Shown: in pieces, positions 8,945 to 18,414 of the stretch
Position numbering within the stretch: the first letter of the stretch is position 1
Layout of the letters: every line of letters starts with the position of its first letter
Assembly: GCA_963663975.2 (NCBI GenBank)
Contig: CAXXRA010000015.1
Coordinates: forward strand, 930,001 to 994,000
Origin: JANQRX01 sp963663975
GTDB lineage: Bacteria > Pseudomonadota > Alphaproteobacteria > Rhizobiales > Kaistiaceae
Length of the DNA stretch: 64,000 nucleotides
Direction: 5' to 3'
Translations under genes and position numbers: made by a program
The notes under the pieces: generated by a model
What the model was told of the DNA's origin: nothing
The model's input: the letters and a program-made list of their open reading frames with translations, nothing else
Database searches by the model: none

Positions 8945-9181
8945 ATGACCGGTACTGGACGTCTCAGGCGCAGGGAAGCCTCGTCTTACCTTCATGAAAA
9001 CCACGGCGTAAACCGCACCGTTGGCACATTGGCGAAATTGGCGGTTACCGGCGGTGGTCCACCGTACAGAGTCGACGGCCGGACACCTCTCTATGAACCC
9101 GCTGACCTGGATGCATGGGCCGAGTCTATTCTTTCTCCGAAGGTGGCAAGTTCGAGCGAACTTAAGCACCTCGAAAAATAA
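8945..9181 (+). CDS. AlpA/excisionase-like helix-turn-helix protein
   Basis: Small DNA-binding protein (78 residues). RLRRREASSYLHENHGVNRT is a MerR/AlpA-type recognition segment, followed by the typical GGGPPYRVDGRTPLYEPADLDAW, where the wing ends in a tyrosine and an aspartate-rich helix. Such proteins act as excisionases or activators of integrase genes on islands. ATG 8945 is preferred because GGAG (8931-8934) lies ten bases upstream; an earlier ATG at 8909 lacks such a site. Its place two genes after int fits a recombination directionality role, which remains an inference. Confidence 0.65.
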   Translation: MTGTGRLRRREASSYLHENHGVNRTVGTLAKLAVTGGGPPYRVDGRTPLYEPADLDAWAESILSPKVASSSELKHLEK

Positions 9182-9194
9182 TGCGACTGACGTG

Positions 9195-9776
9195 CGACAG
9201 GTTGTGCGGTTAGCGCATCTCTTCAATGGGGGCTCCAGGCAGACTTCTCCCCTGATGACCATCACGTTGGCGCCGCCGCGGCGAGACGCTCCAGCTGCAC
9301 CCCGAAGGCGAGGTTCTTCAGCAATCCGCGCCCTCGCCCGTACCAGCCCGATACTGCCGTCCCGTGTTGCTCTGGGCCCCGAACGCGCCCGCACCTTCGA
9401 ACGGGCCTTGTTGCCCCGCTTCTCCCGCTCGCTCAGCGGCTTGTCGCGATGCCCCTTGCGGTGGATGCGGCTGTTCAGGCCCTTCTCCTTCAGCTTCGCC
9501 TCGATCTCCGCCGACCGATAGGCGCTGTCCGCCCACACGTCCGAGGCCGTGTTGTCCGGATCAAGGATGTCCTCCACGACGTGCACCGCCGCGTCGGTCA
9601 CCTGGTAACGCCGCACCAGCTTGTGCCGGCGGTCCACGGTGACATGGTTCTTGTAACCGTATGCCATGCTTCTTTGTCCACCGTGCGTCCGTGTCCTTCT
9701 GCGACCGCTTGGCCGGCTGGTCCTTCCAGCCCTCCGGCGTCTCGCCATCCGATCCGCGCGTTGTCGTCATCGTAAA
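9195..9776 (-). mobile_element. IS5-family transposase remnant, multiply frameshifted
   Basis: The reverse strand encodes YGYKNHVTVDRRHKLVRRYQ, DPDNTASDVWADSAYRSAEI and NSRIHRKGHRDKPLSEREKR, all typical of the DDE domain of IS5-group transposases (here the second aspartate in ASDVWADSAY). The N-terminus is missing and the C-terminal part slips between frames several times, ending in ANVMVIRGEVCLEPPLKR. It is inactive. Part of its 3' end (about 9254-9300) resembles a short insertion in the istB gene at 37263-37312. Confidence 0.8.
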
Positions 9777-9778
9777 TC

Positions 9779-10411
9779 ATGAAAAGCCCTGCTTCTCCAG
9801 AATCCCCAGCGCGCAACGAGGGCGGATTCTTTGCCGTCGATCACCGATGCTGGGCCATGGCGTGTGAGGCTGGAATTAACGCCGCCGCTGCCTATCTGCT
9901 GCACGCCCGCGGCACCGGCCGTGACCAAAGTACGTCCTGGTGGTCAGCGCAGGCGCTGGAAACCTATACCGGTATCAGTCGCAGCCGCGCCAAGGTCGCA
10001 ATCAAAGGACTGCAATCGGCGGGGCTGACCCACCAGATTCAAGGCGGCACTCGTCCACGATACGAATTGCGGGCCTGGGCCTCCATCGCCAGCCACGACA
10101 CCAACATGACGAACGCGCAAGCAAGTATTTTGCACACGATCGTGGCTGGGGGACAGCCGACCGGTAATCATCGGCAATCCACCGAAAGCCTTTTGCGCCG
10201 CGGCATCATTGAGCGGAGCGCTGATGGAAAGTTCAGCCTTCCTGAGCCGCAGTGGATATGGCTTCCCAACGAGTCCGTCACCGGCGCTGCCGACGAAACT
10301 CCACCGCTGGAACTGCTTCGCCAATCTCAGGATGTGATGGCTTTACGTTTGGTCGTAGACCTTTACCGCGAACAGGCGCACGCTGGCCGACGCCTTGGTC
10401 CGCACGTGTAG
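9779..10411 (+). CDS. Hypothetical winged-helix-like protein, C-terminus fused to foreign sequence
   Basis: 210-residue frame. Residues about 25-95 (WWSAQALETYTGISRSRAKV, then AIKGLQSAGL) look like a winged helix-turn-helix of the sort found in plasmid or phage regulators; a second helical block lies near residues 110-150. The last about 15 residues overlap the truncated metal ATPase gene on the other strand and look like junction sequence, so the native C-terminus is probably lost. No function assigned. Confidence 0.5.
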   Translation: MKSPASPESPARNEGGFFAVDHRCWAMACEAGINAAAAYLLHARGTGRDQSTSWWSAQALETYTGISRSRAKVAIKGLQSAGLTHQIQGGTRPRYELRAWASIASHDTNMTNAQASILHTIVAGGQPTGNHRQSTESLLRRGIIERSADGKFSLPEPQWIWLPNESVTGAADETPPLELLRQSQDVMALRLVVDLYREQAHAGRRLGPHV

Positions 10412-11074
10412 CGACACGACGCCCGACAGCAGGTGGTAAGCGGTCAAGAAGACGACGACGCCGAAGAAGTCCATAGCCGGAAAACCGGGCAAACCGGCCC
10501 AGCCCAGCGGCGGCACGGGTGTTCCCAGGACGCCACCAATGTAAGCGCCGATGGCGCCGACGCTCAGCAGCACGTGCTGGTTGGTAATGCCGCGCCAGGC
10601 GGCGCCCCAGGCCTTATGGATGATGCGCCGACCGTTCCAGAGAAAGACAAAGCTGGCGATCGCCCACGCCGACCACATGAGCCAGGGCTGCCGTGGCCAC
10701 AGGTCGAGCCACATGCCCGACATCGCGGCCAGCAGGACCACGGCGAAGAAGCCAGCCGAGGCCAGGTCCTGCCGCTCCGAGCGCACCAGCGCCGCCTGTT
10801 CCTCGGCGTCGTGAACACTGCGCGGATCGCGAATGGTATAGCCGAGAGCGCGCAGGGTATCCTTGATCTTGGTCGAGGTCGTCTTTTCCCGGCGGAACCG
10901 GACCAACGCTTCTTCATGGGCGATCGACACATGCACCTCGTCGACACCAATCTGGCGGCCAACCGCCTTCTCGATGGAGGTGGCGCAGAACGAGCAGCCG
11001 ATGCCGCCGATCTTCAGTTGCAGTGTCTCGATCTCGTCAACGTCAGGACGCTCGGCGATCGCAGCATCAGACAT
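10343..11074 (-). pseudogene. Heavy-metal P-type ATPase, N-terminal fragment
   Basis: N-terminal third of a metal-translocating P1B ATPase. An HMA-type domain (residues about 17-80) carries IGGIGCSFCATSIEKAV, where GxxCxxC is the metal-binding site. Four hydrophobic segments follow, including FFAVVLLAAMSGMWLDLW and a helix ending in the conserved AWGAAWRGITNQHVLLSVGA. The protein stops after 243 residues at HVRTKASASVR|LFAVKVYDQT. The phosphatase, phosphorylation (DKTGT) and nucleotide-binding domains are missing, so it cannot transport. The start ATG at 11074 is clear. The truncation point is shared with the gene on the other strand, which marks a rearrangement. Confidence 0.8.
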
Positions 11075-11317
11075 GATGGGTCTCCATTGTGTTCAAGTTT
11101 CCCCGCGGTCCCAACGCTTTTGCGGGGACCAGGGCCGCTATCTGTAGCCACGTAGGGGCCGTACGTAGGTACGGTTCAAGGGGCTGAAGAAAGTTTTTTT
11201 CGGTCCCCGTCCGCCAGCAAATTTGAATATCGCCGAAGACTATTAGTGCGGTGGCCGGGTCGAGATCCCAATAAGCCCAAGGCGCTGATGAGGAGCGCCC
11301 TTACTCTCGTCCTCATG

Positions 11318-11415
11318 GGGTGCCTCCTTGCTGGTGCCGGCGCCAACCGGCATGGCTTCGTGATTCCTCAGCGAGGATGCACCCCTGCCAAATTTTCCAG
11401 CAAGTTTAGGACTTC
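11318..11415. repeat. Dispersed ~100-bp repeat, copy 1
   Basis: Similar to 11453-11553 and, inverted, to 27805-27902. It includes the palindrome TGCCGGCGCCAACCGGCA, and on the reverse strand the 3' end of a frame reading EVLNLLENLAGVHPR followed by a stop. Confidence 0.8.
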
Positions 11416-11452
11416 ACCGCGCGTCCGCATCGACGCCGGTACTCTCTTGCCC

Positions 11453-11553
11453 ATGGGGTGCCTCCTTGCTGATGCCGGCGCCAACCGGCATGGCTTGTGA
11501 TTCCTCAGCCAGGATGCACCCCTGCAAAATTTTCCAGCAACTTTAGGACTACA
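11453..11553. repeat. Dispersed ~100-bp repeat, copy 2
   Basis: Second direct copy, about 135 bp after the first. On the reverse strand it ends a frame with VVLKLLENFAGVHPG and a stop. The palindrome TGCCGGCGCCAACCGGCA lies about 30 bp beyond that stop, as expected if a coding end and its terminator were copied together. Confidence 0.8.
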
Positions 11554-12142
11554 CCGACTGCGGGGGCAACTACCTGTTCTTGTAACTCTTCAATGCCGCC
11601 GCTGAGTTCCAGCGCGAAGTGCAACGGCGGACAGCCAGAGAATGCAGGGAAGTGAATTGAAGCGGCAGCCAGACGACGCCCATTTCGCAACCAAATCTCC
11701 CAGGCATTTCCTTGATTGTTGGATCTCTAGGGCGAAATCAAACGGTTGGAAGCGTTGCACTTCGCGCTGGAATCCACCGCCCCTTACCGGTGCGGCCACC
11801 CACGATCGGCACAGTTTGCCCGAAAGACCATCTTTGCCGTATCCAAATGCACCGTGACTACCTCCACCGTGGAAACGTACCTCCAAGGCGTTTCTCCACG
11901 CCTACCTTGGCACATCGGTGCCTTCGGGGGACGCCCGCCAATGAGGCAGCTGACGGTCTCGATGGAAATCTTCGGCAACAAGACGAGCCGCTTCCACTTC
12001 ACCAACGCCGAAAAGTGGCGTCAGCGGACGGATCATTTCTCGACTACGGAGTGCTCCAACCGCCCGCGTGTTCGTCAAATTGGAAAGAAGTTGGAACAAC
12101 TCGGTACTAAATCAAATTGCGAAACGTCGAGTCAAACCGCAG

Positions 12143-13381
12143 TTAGACGTTAGAGTCTTCCAGTCTCTGCATCTCAACGCTCGCCATGAGGAATGGTCCC
12201 AAGCCGTGGAAATTGTTCGTCACAATGGGCTGATTAACATAGTAATCAAACGACCCGTCTCGGCCGCCGGGCGCTAGATCCCTCGCACTTATGACAGGGC
12301 CTTTGAACTGCATTGTCGATTCCACCTGGCGCGAATTGGGTGGCGGCAGTTGAGCAAAGTGGACTGATGCTCCGAGACCTGCCGATTGAACTGTTCCGGC
12401 GAGATTCGCGTTACCGTATCCGTCGATGAACATCTTTTCGCGGACAAGTCCCTCATAGCCCAACTTTGCTGCGGTGAGGTAGTTTGGGTCGACATAACCA
12501 CATCGCACCGCCTTTGCGATGGTATAGATGTACATGGCAGAAGCTGAAGTTTCGGTGTAATTACCGGGGCGATCGTTTTGATCGACCACTTGAAACCAAA
12601 TCCTAGATCGGAGGTCTTGGAACCGGACGAGAACGGGCACCAGTTCGTTCAACAGACGCAAAAATAGAGCTCGCGCTTCATGCTGCGCCGGAATGTGGTC
12701 GAGTATTTCGACCAAAGACATCGCATACCAACCTTGAGCGCGAGCCCAAACGGAAGGGGATCTTCCAGTGAGGCGATCTGCCCAGAATGCATCTCGCAGT
12801 TCGTCGTAGCCATGATAAAATAGGCCAGTGCGTGGGTCACGATTGCACTCGGCGACGATGGTATACTGTCGCGCCAAATCATCAAACACCTCCGTATCAT
12901 TCGACGCCTTTCCCCACATGGCATAGAATGGGTTGAGCATCCAAAGCCCATCGAGCCAAATCTGGCTCGGCTTCCATGCAAAAACGCCACTGCGCGTACG
13001 GACCATCGACCTGAGTTGGTGCCTCATGATCTCGGCGGCCCTTCGATAACGCACTTCACCGGTACGAGTAAAAGCCTCCATCAAAAGCACCCCCGCAGGA
13101 TAGGAGTTCAGGGTTATCCCATCGCTCCCCATTCGAAACTCGCCTTTCTCATCCACGAATGTGCTAAACATGCCTTCTCCGAACGAAAGGCATTCAGCAT
13201 CATCAAGCAACTCACCAAGACGGATGAGGCCCAGCGAAAAGAGATCGTTGTGGTATTTCAAGCTGGCGTGGGTTTGGCCGAAGGTAACCGAATCGCCCAA
13301 ACGGAACATTTCAGATTGCGCAATTAGGTGCGCCACTTTCCCTGGAGAAAGGTTGCACAGGTCCGTCTTTTTGTTGGGCAT
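12143..13381 (-). CDS. Glycoside hydrolase family 88/105-type unsaturated glucuronyl/rhamnogalacturonyl hydrolase
   Basis: Likely hydrolyses unsaturated uronic acid from oligosaccharides left by polysaccharide lyases (YteR/YesR and UGL group). About 412 residues form an (alpha/alpha)6 barrel. Recognisable are RLGDSVTFGQTHASLKYHND, IWLDGLWMLNPFYAMWG with an aspartate typical of the active site, the signature SPSVWARAQGWYAMSLVEIL, and NYTETSASAMYIYTIAKAV. There is no obvious signal peptide, suggesting cytoplasmic action on imported oligosaccharide. I use ATG 13381; a TTG at 13444 would add 21 residues. It ends in a normal-looking C-terminus. A LysR gene on the same strand lies upstream. Family confident, substrate not. 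Confidence 0.82.
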   Translation of the reverse strand: MPNKKTDLCNLSPGKVAHLIAQSEMFRLGDSVTFGQTHASLKYHNDLFSLGLIRLGELLDDAECLSFGEGMFSTFVDEKGEFRMGSDGITLNSYPAGVLLMEAFTRTGEVRYRRAAEIMRHQLRSMVRTRSGVFAWKPSQIWLDGLWMLNPFYAMWGKASNDTEVFDDLARQYTIVAECNRDPRTGLFYHGYDELRDAFWADRLTGRSPSVWARAQGWYAMSLVEILDHIPAQHEARALFLRLLNELVPVLVRFQDLRSRIWFQVVDQNDRPGNYTETSASAMYIYTIAKAVRCGYVDPNYLTAAKLGYEGLVREKMFIDGYGNANLAGTVQSAGLGASVHFAQLPPPNSRQVESTMQFKGPVISARDLAPGGRDGSFDYYVNQPIVTNNFHGLGPFLMASVEMQRLEDSNV

Positions 13382-13698
13382 CACATTAACTCTGCTAGCA
13401 AGCTGTGAGGGAAGATTTAAGTGCGCGACGCTCTCGCCAATCAAACGCTTGTAATTTCAGCGCCCAACTTGACCGCAGCGTGTGTTCACTAAATATCCAG
13501 TGTTTTGTTGAATATCACAGAAGTCAAACGCACGGTAATCGCACTTGGTCACAGCGCCTTAACCAAAAAGCTAAGTGTTTACCGATGCTAACTTTTTGCC
13601 ACGCCCAGTGCGGCACTGGTTTCTGTTAGAGTTTCTAATGATATCGATGAGGTGAGAAACGGATGGTGTAAAAACGGATCCAGCTCGAATGGTCAGTC
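13382..13698. other. Intergenic stretch upstream of the GH105 gene
   Basis: No motif-bearing frame is seen apart from the possible TTG-initiated N-terminal extension of the GH105 protein to 13444. It probably holds that gene's promoter, but no clear -35/-10 pair stands out. Confidence 0.4.
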
Positions 13699-13740
13699 CT
13701 ACAGAGCCTTTCGTATCGCCTACAGAGCCTTTCGTATCGC
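13699..13740. repeat. 21-bp exact tandem duplication at the 3' end of the LysR gene
   Basis: The unit at 13699-13719 is repeated exactly at 13720-13740. On the reverse strand each unit codes AIRKAL and a TAG stop, so the LysR frame ends in the first unit it meets. Confidence 0.9.
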
Positions 13741-14550
13741 CCAAGGGAGGGATTTAAGAGCTCCCTCCGCTAGATCACGCGCGACTACGCCATGCGATAT
13801 GAACCAGACGGCATCTCCAGAAAGCACCATTTCCCGGCCAAAACTTTCCGCAGCGATTTCGATGCTGTGGGGGAAGTCACTTACGCCATTTGCGATCAAA
13901 TAGGTATCAAGGGCCGCCCGATTCGAAGAGTGCTGTGAGGGCATGAGTACCAGGTAATCGCTGAGCTGAAACAACTGCCCTTTCTCGATGCCAAGGAGCG
14001 GATGTCCCGGACGCACGACAATAACCATATTCTCGGAAAAGAGATGCTCGAATGACAGGCCTATTATGGTCTCCGGAGGCGCGAGGCGCCCTACGACGAA
14101 ATCAAGTCTACCAACACGCAACTGCTCAAGGAGAACTGCATTCTCGCTAGTGATAACTTTTAGGTGACTTCGGGGTACTTCTTTCTGGAACGCCTCCAAA
14201 GCAATTGGCAAGATGCGTGCCGCAGCCGAGGCAAGCGCCCCAATTCTAATGGTTGGCTCCAGTGCGCCGTTTTGGGCAACAGATTCGAGCGCGCCGCGGA
14301 GGGCGGCAATCGTTGCGTTTGCATGCTTAAGGAACACTTCGCCATGCGAATTCAGCCTCATTCCCCGCGCCGTCCTATCAAAGAGGCGAACGCCGAGAAT
14401 TGCTTCAAGCTCTGTCAATGTCTTCGATACCGCCGGCTGACTTATGTTTCGCAGCTCGGCCGTCCTGCGGATACTCTGCTGCCTTGCGACTTCGATTAGC
14501 AAACGCAGATGGCGAAGTTTGATACGGCGCTCGATCTTGTTTATTCTCAA
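13720..14550 (-). CDS. LysR-type transcriptional regulator, probably C-terminally truncated
   Basis: LysR regulator of the GbpR/PcaQ-like branch. The N-terminal winged helix (residues about 10-70) has LRHLRLLIEVARQQSIRRTA and the recognition helix ISQPAVSKTLTELEAILGVRL. The effector domain spans about 95-270, including IRIGALASAAARILPIALEA and the second-lobe strand MVIVVRPGHPLLGIEKGQLF. At 276 residues it is about 25-35 shorter than usual and ends abruptly at LPWAIRKAL inside a tandem duplication. It may act on the GH105 gene downstream on the same strand, or on the distant transport cluster; neither is shown by sequence. Confidence 0.82.
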   Translation of the reverse strand: MRINKIERRIKLRHLRLLIEVARQQSIRRTAELRNISQPAVSKTLTELEAILGVRLFDRTARGMRLNSHGEVFLKHANATIAALRGALESVAQNGALEPTIRIGALASAAARILPIALEAFQKEVPRSHLKVITSENAVLLEQLRVGRLDFVVGRLAPPETIIGLSFEHLFSENMVIVVRPGHPLLGIEKGQLFQLSDYLVLMPSQHSSNRAALDTYLIANGVSDFPHSIEIAAESFGREMVLSGDAVWFISHGVVARDLAEGALKSLPWAIRKAL

Positions 14551-14602
14551 TTTGGATACCTATCCGCTCAAAAAGGCCTATCGTCGCCCGTTGTGGAAAG
14601 GA

Positions 14603-15382
14603 CTACACCATCACCGCCTGATCGGCTAGGATATTACGTTCGGCGAGGAACAGGATGCGCGGGCGGCGGCCGGGCTTGCCGGAGAGGTTCCAGCTTGACT
14701 GGTAGAGCCGCCAGGCGATCTGGAAGGCGATGGCCGTCTTGCCGGTGCCGGTCGCCAGGGTCAGTAGGATGCGATTGCGCCCGGTGCCCACGGCGTCCAG
14801 CGCGGCGTCGATGGCGCGGCGCTGATAGTAGCGCGGCTCCCACTTGCCGCCGGCTGCCTCGAATCCCACGTCTCCAAAGCGCAGGCGCCAGTCGTTGAGA
14901 TGGACCGCGCCAGGCGACGCCATGGCGTGCGATGATGGCGCGGCACCCACGATCGGCGGGACGCCGAACGTGCGCGTCCAGAGATCGGCCGGGGAGGGCA
15001 AGGCGTCAGGCTCAATCGGCCCCTCCCATCCGGTATCCATGTCGATCGCGTACCACGTGTCGCCATCGGAGGCGTAGGCGAAGCGGACGCCGAGCCGGTC
15101 GGCGTAGTCTTTCGCCTGCCCGACCCCGGCAGTGGCGCCGAGGCCGTATTTCTTGGCCTCCAGCACCGCCAGCGCCTGGCTGTGGTGAATGAAGACGTAG
15201 TCCGCGGTCTTGGCCTCCGCACGCCGGTTGCCGGCCAGGAGGCGCCCCGGCGCCACCACCTCGCGGCGTACCAGGGAGCCGGGCGTGATGGCGGCGCCCC
15301 AGCCGGCGCGGGCGAGTACCGGATCGATGCGCTCGGCCCGGGTGTCGGCCTCGCTCTCGGTCCAGGTGCGAGGCCGGGTCAC
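14603..15382 (-). pseudogene. Type I restriction subunit HsdR, N-terminal fragment
   Basis: N-terminal 259 residues of a type I restriction R protein (normally about 800-1,100). It has the nuclease-type motif ADYVFIHH..ALAVLEAKKYGLG (D-x-E-x-K arrangement, residues about 62-82), the conserved YYQRRAIDAALDAV helix, the Walker A loop LLTLATGTGKTAIAFQIAWR and motif Ia-like RILFLAERNILADQAVM. It ends just after, at about 14603, so helicase motifs II-VI are missing and it cannot translocate or cleave. It overlaps the end of hsdS by four bases, the usual S-R coupling. No hsdM gene is present in the window. Confidence 0.85.
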
Positions 15383-16234
15383 CTCAACTCGCCGCGGAAG
15401 GCTTCGGCGAGGATAGACTGGCGGACGGTGTCAAGGTCGGCGAGTTTCGCTTCATATACGCGGCGAAGGTTCGCGACGCTGGCCTGAACGGTGTCGAGCC
15501 GGGCCACAATCCTGTCTTGTTCACCGCGGTCGGACGGGAGGTAGATCGGCAGCTCCGACCATTTGCCCTTGCTGATGATCGGCAACGTCGCCTGCCCTGC
15601 GCCATCGCGGACCGCCTGTTGGAAGCCCGCGGTCTTCATCTGGTAGTAGACGAACTTTGGCAGAATTCCCTCTACCGGCGTCACAGAATTTATCTGTTGG
15701 TTGGTCGTGATCGCGCGATCGCAAAATCCGACTTTGCCGATCGTTGCACCGATGCAGACCATCAACACCGATCCAGGTGAGATCACCCGGGCCACGTTCT
15801 TGCCGGTCTCGCTTAAGCCATCGTGCGCATACTCAAGGGTGCCGTCAAAGGCGAAGTCACCCGGCTTAATAAACGGGATTTCTTCACCATAATATTCGGA
15901 GATCGAAGTCTTGGGAGTTGAGCCCGTCTGCACCGTACCCAATGCTCGCACTGAACTAAGCTCCCAGAGATTTCGACCCTCCTCAAATAATGTCGAAAGG
16001 ACGTGCACGAAAAGGGAGTCGGCCCCTGCGAGGTTCTGCTCGATGTTGGCACGGGCGCGGGCGATACCATCAAGTGCCTCGTCGAGGATCGCGACGATCC
16101 GGCGCTGCTCGTGGAGGGGGGGTAACCGCAACAAAACTTCGCCGATCGTTCTCAGATTCAGCGAAGGATAAGAATTCTCCGGCAGTAAATCCTGAGCTCT
16201 TATTTCCGACATCGCATAAAGCAAAAACCTCGGA
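15379..16234 (-). pseudogene. Type I restriction specificity subunit HsdS, N-terminally truncated by IS3
   Basis: C-terminal about 285 residues of a specificity protein. The remnant of the first half ends with the central conserved helix LPPLHEQRRIVAILDEALDG. A full second target-recognition domain follows (SSVRALGTVQTGSTPKTSIS through ISKGKWSELPIYLP), then the second conserved helix with EQDRIVARLDTVQASVANLR. The first recognition domain is missing because the IS3-type element joins near 16235. The in-frame sequence NPRFLLYAMSE upstream of the first ATG (16224) is typical HsdS, which proves the truncation. Without two recognition domains and hsdM it should not direct methylation. Confidence 0.85.
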
Positions 16235-16297
16235 TTGAGCCGCTGCCGGTTTCACGGACACCGAGTTTAGGTGTGATGATGGAACCGGAGGTGGATC

Positions 16298-16588
16298 ATG
16301 GAACGCAGACGATTTGGCCGCGAGTTCAAGCTCGAGGCGGTGAATCTGGTGCGCGAGCGGGGCGTGACGGTGGCGCAGGCCGCCCGCGATCTCGATCTGC
16401 ACGAGAACGTATTGCGCAAATGGGTGCGGGAACTGTCGGCCGACCCGCAGCACGCCTTTCCAGGCCAGGGGCAGATGAAGCCGGAGCAGTTGGAGATCGA
16501 GCGGCTACGGCGTGAGGTCCACAAGCTCAAGGCGGAGCGCAACATCCTAAAAAAGGCCGCGGCCTACTTCGCGAGGGAAGCGCTATGA
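16298..16588 (+). CDS. IS3-family transposase OrfA (helix-turn-helix)
   Basis: 96-residue Transposase_8/HTH_38-type protein. RRFGREFKLEAVNLVRERGV and VAQAARDLDLHENVLRKWVR form the DNA-binding helix-turn-helix. The tail ERLRREVHKLKAERNILKKA is the leucine-zipper-like segment usual in IS3 OrfA. ATG 16298 follows GGAGGTGGATC, a good ribosome-binding site. It normally works with OrfB, binding the element ends. Confidence 0.93.
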   Translation: MERRRFGREFKLEAVNLVRERGVTVAQAARDLDLHENVLRKWVRELSADPQHAFPGQGQMKPEQLEIERLRREVHKLKAERNILKKAAAYFAREAL

Positions 16589-17223
16589 AGTTCGCTTTCG
16601 TCGCGAAGCACCGAGGGATCTGGCCGGTGCGGTGGATGTGCGAGGCACTCGGGGTCTCGCGTTCGGGCTTCCATGCCTGGCTGACGCGACCGCCAAGCGA
16701 GCGGGCGAGAACCGACGAGGAGACCGGCGCCAGGGTGCGGGCGAGCTTCCTCGCCAGCGACCGGACCTACGGCGCTCGCCGCGTCTGGGATGACGTGCTG
16801 GCGGAAGGCATCGCCTGCGGGCTGCACAAGATCGAACGCCTGATGCGCGCTCAGGCTTTGCGGGCTCGTCCTCGTCGGCGCGGGCTGCCGAAGGACGAGG
16901 GCGATCGGCTGCTGGCGGCCTTGAGCCCGAACCTTCTCGATCGCCAGTTTGAGGCAGAGCGGCCGAACCAGAAGTGGACCGCCGACTTCACCTATGTCTG
17001 GACGGCCGAGGGCTGGCTCTATGTGGCGGTTGTCATCGACCTCTTCTCGCGGCGCGTCGTGGGCTGGGCGATGAAGGCAGAGATGACGGCGCAGCTCGTT
17101 ACCGACGCGCTCGTCATGGCGATCTGGCGACACGGCAAGCCGGATGCGCTGCTGCACCATTCCGACAGTGAGTATGTGCAGGCCGGTTCCGCGTGGCGGT
17201 CTGACCAGCAGTTGCAGTTGTGA
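16585..17223 (+). pseudogene. IS3-family transposase OrfB, C-terminal truncation
   Basis: Integrase-core transposase of the IS2/IS51-like IS3 groups. It has the HTH_21 domain (TYGARRVWDDVLAEGIACGL), the first catalytic aspartate in NQKWTADFTYVWTAEG and the second in LYVAVVIDLFSRRVVGWAMK. After LLHHSDSEYVQ the sequence departs from the family and stops at 212 residues, against about 270-290. The third catalytic residue (E) is missing, so the protein should be inactive. Confidence 0.88.
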
Positions 17224-17271
17224 TAGGTGCTGCTGGGCTAGTGGGGCCGGCCGCCTCGGGCGGCCTGACCC

Positions 17272-17512
17272 TGAGGTGACCGCGACCGGGCAGTCGTCAT
17301 GGCGGGTCAAGGCGATGTGTGCGGGTGCTGGAGACTATGAGGACGGCAGTCCGGTTCCCATCAGCGATATGACTATTGAAGAGTCGCGGAACGAAGCCAA
17401 AATCACGATTGTCAATCCAGATTTCTTCCAAGTCCCATTATCTCTACCAAGCTGCACCTTGCCTTACGACCAGCAACTGCGAATCGAAATGGATCGCATC
17501 GCCGAAGAGTGA
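17272..17512 (+). pseudogene. C-terminal fragment of the small secreted protein (copy of 42136-42376)
   Basis: Holds only the last about 79 codons (EVTATGQSSWRVKAMCAGAG through RIEMDRIAEE) of the protein described at 41912-42376. The signal peptide part is not copied. One substitution changes Pro to Leu (PLSLPSC here). The frame stays open upstream into IS3 debris, which is not meaningful. Confidence 0.8.
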
Positions 17513-17527
17513 CAACTACTCCGTGGG

Positions 17528-18414
17528 ATGCGTTATGACGGCAGGCTGGAAAGCATCTTCGCCCTGCAGGACGAGATCACCGCCAAGATCGTGGCGGCGA
17601 TGCAGATCAATCTCGCGCCGGCTTCGGCCGACGGTTCCCGCCGCCGTTCAACGGCGAGCGTGGAGTCCTATGAGTACTATCTGCAGGCCAGGTCCGGGTT
17701 CTTCCTGTTCACGCCGGAAACCAACGCCTGTCGATCAATCGCTTTCAGCGGGCCATCGACATCGACCCGGAGTTCGCCAGTGCCTGGGCCGGCCTGGTGT
17801 TCCCCTATCAAAGCGGTTGGTCGTTCATCTGGCCGGGCTATGATGACGGTATCCACAAGGCCCGCGAGGTCGCCGAGAAAGCGGTCGCGCTCGATCCGGA
17901 CGCTTCGTTCACCAACTGGCGTCTCGGCTGGGCGCTGATTTTTCTACGCCGGCACGACGACGCGGTCACCTGCTTCGATCGCGCCCTGGAGATCGAGCCC
18001 AACAACGCCGAGGCTTACTCCTATTTCGCCGAAGTGCTGAACTTCGCCGGCGACCCCGGCCGCGCGGTGGAGATGTCCAAAACGGCGATCGGCTATGACC
18101 CGGTGGTGCCGCCCAATTGCGCCTTCCACCTCGGTCATTCGTATTTCCTGCTCGGTCGCCTGGAGGAAGCGGTGGCGCAGATCCAGCGCTCGATCGACCT
18201 GGCGCCATCGTTCCCGGTATCGCGGATGATCATGGCCGCCGCGCTCACCGAACTGCAGCGTGACGACGAAGCGGGCGAGCACATCGCCACGCTCCGCGCG
18301 CAGCATCCGCAGCATTCGCTGGCGACCGTCAACCAGCGCTAACCCTATCGCGACGATGCCGCCCGCGCCCGGGTGCTCGACGGGCTGAGAAGCGCCGGTT
18401 TGCCTGAGGTCTGA
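17528..18414 (+). pseudogene. TPR-region fragment of an adenylate cyclase-like protein, frameshifted (left copy)
   Basis: Homologous to the C-terminal TPR part of class III cyclase/TPR proteins. It opens with RYDGRLESIFALQDEITAKI, the linker usual after the cyclase domain, and continues through repeats such as FDRALEIEPNNAEAYSYFAE. The frame shifts near 17728, and a TAA at 18340-18342 interrupts just before PYRDDAARARVLDGLRSAGL. The cyclase domain is absent. Nearly identical to 42392-43278, so the decay preceded the duplication. Confidence 0.75.

Larger units (their letters stand above)
11075..12142. other. About 1 kb of decayed sequence with dispersed repeats, no intact gene
   Basis: Holds two copies of a dispersed 100-bp repeat and a 20-bp perfect inverted repeat (11607-11626 with 11753-11772). 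On the reverse strand short pieces such as CPPLHFALELSGGIEELQE faintly resemble ankyrin repeats, but frames are broken and I do not call a gene. Confidence 0.5.
16235..17223 (+). mobile_element. IS3-family element, right end missing
   Basis: Element interrupting hsdS. The left boundary is placed near 16235, where hsdS similarity ends and TGAGCCGCTGCCGG begins. It encodes orfA and a truncated orfB overlapping by ATGA. The right end is lost: orfB breaks off before the last catalytic glutamate, and about 50 bp later a copy of a chromosomal segment starts (17272). No terminal repeat or target duplication can be defined on the right. Confidence 0.8.
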
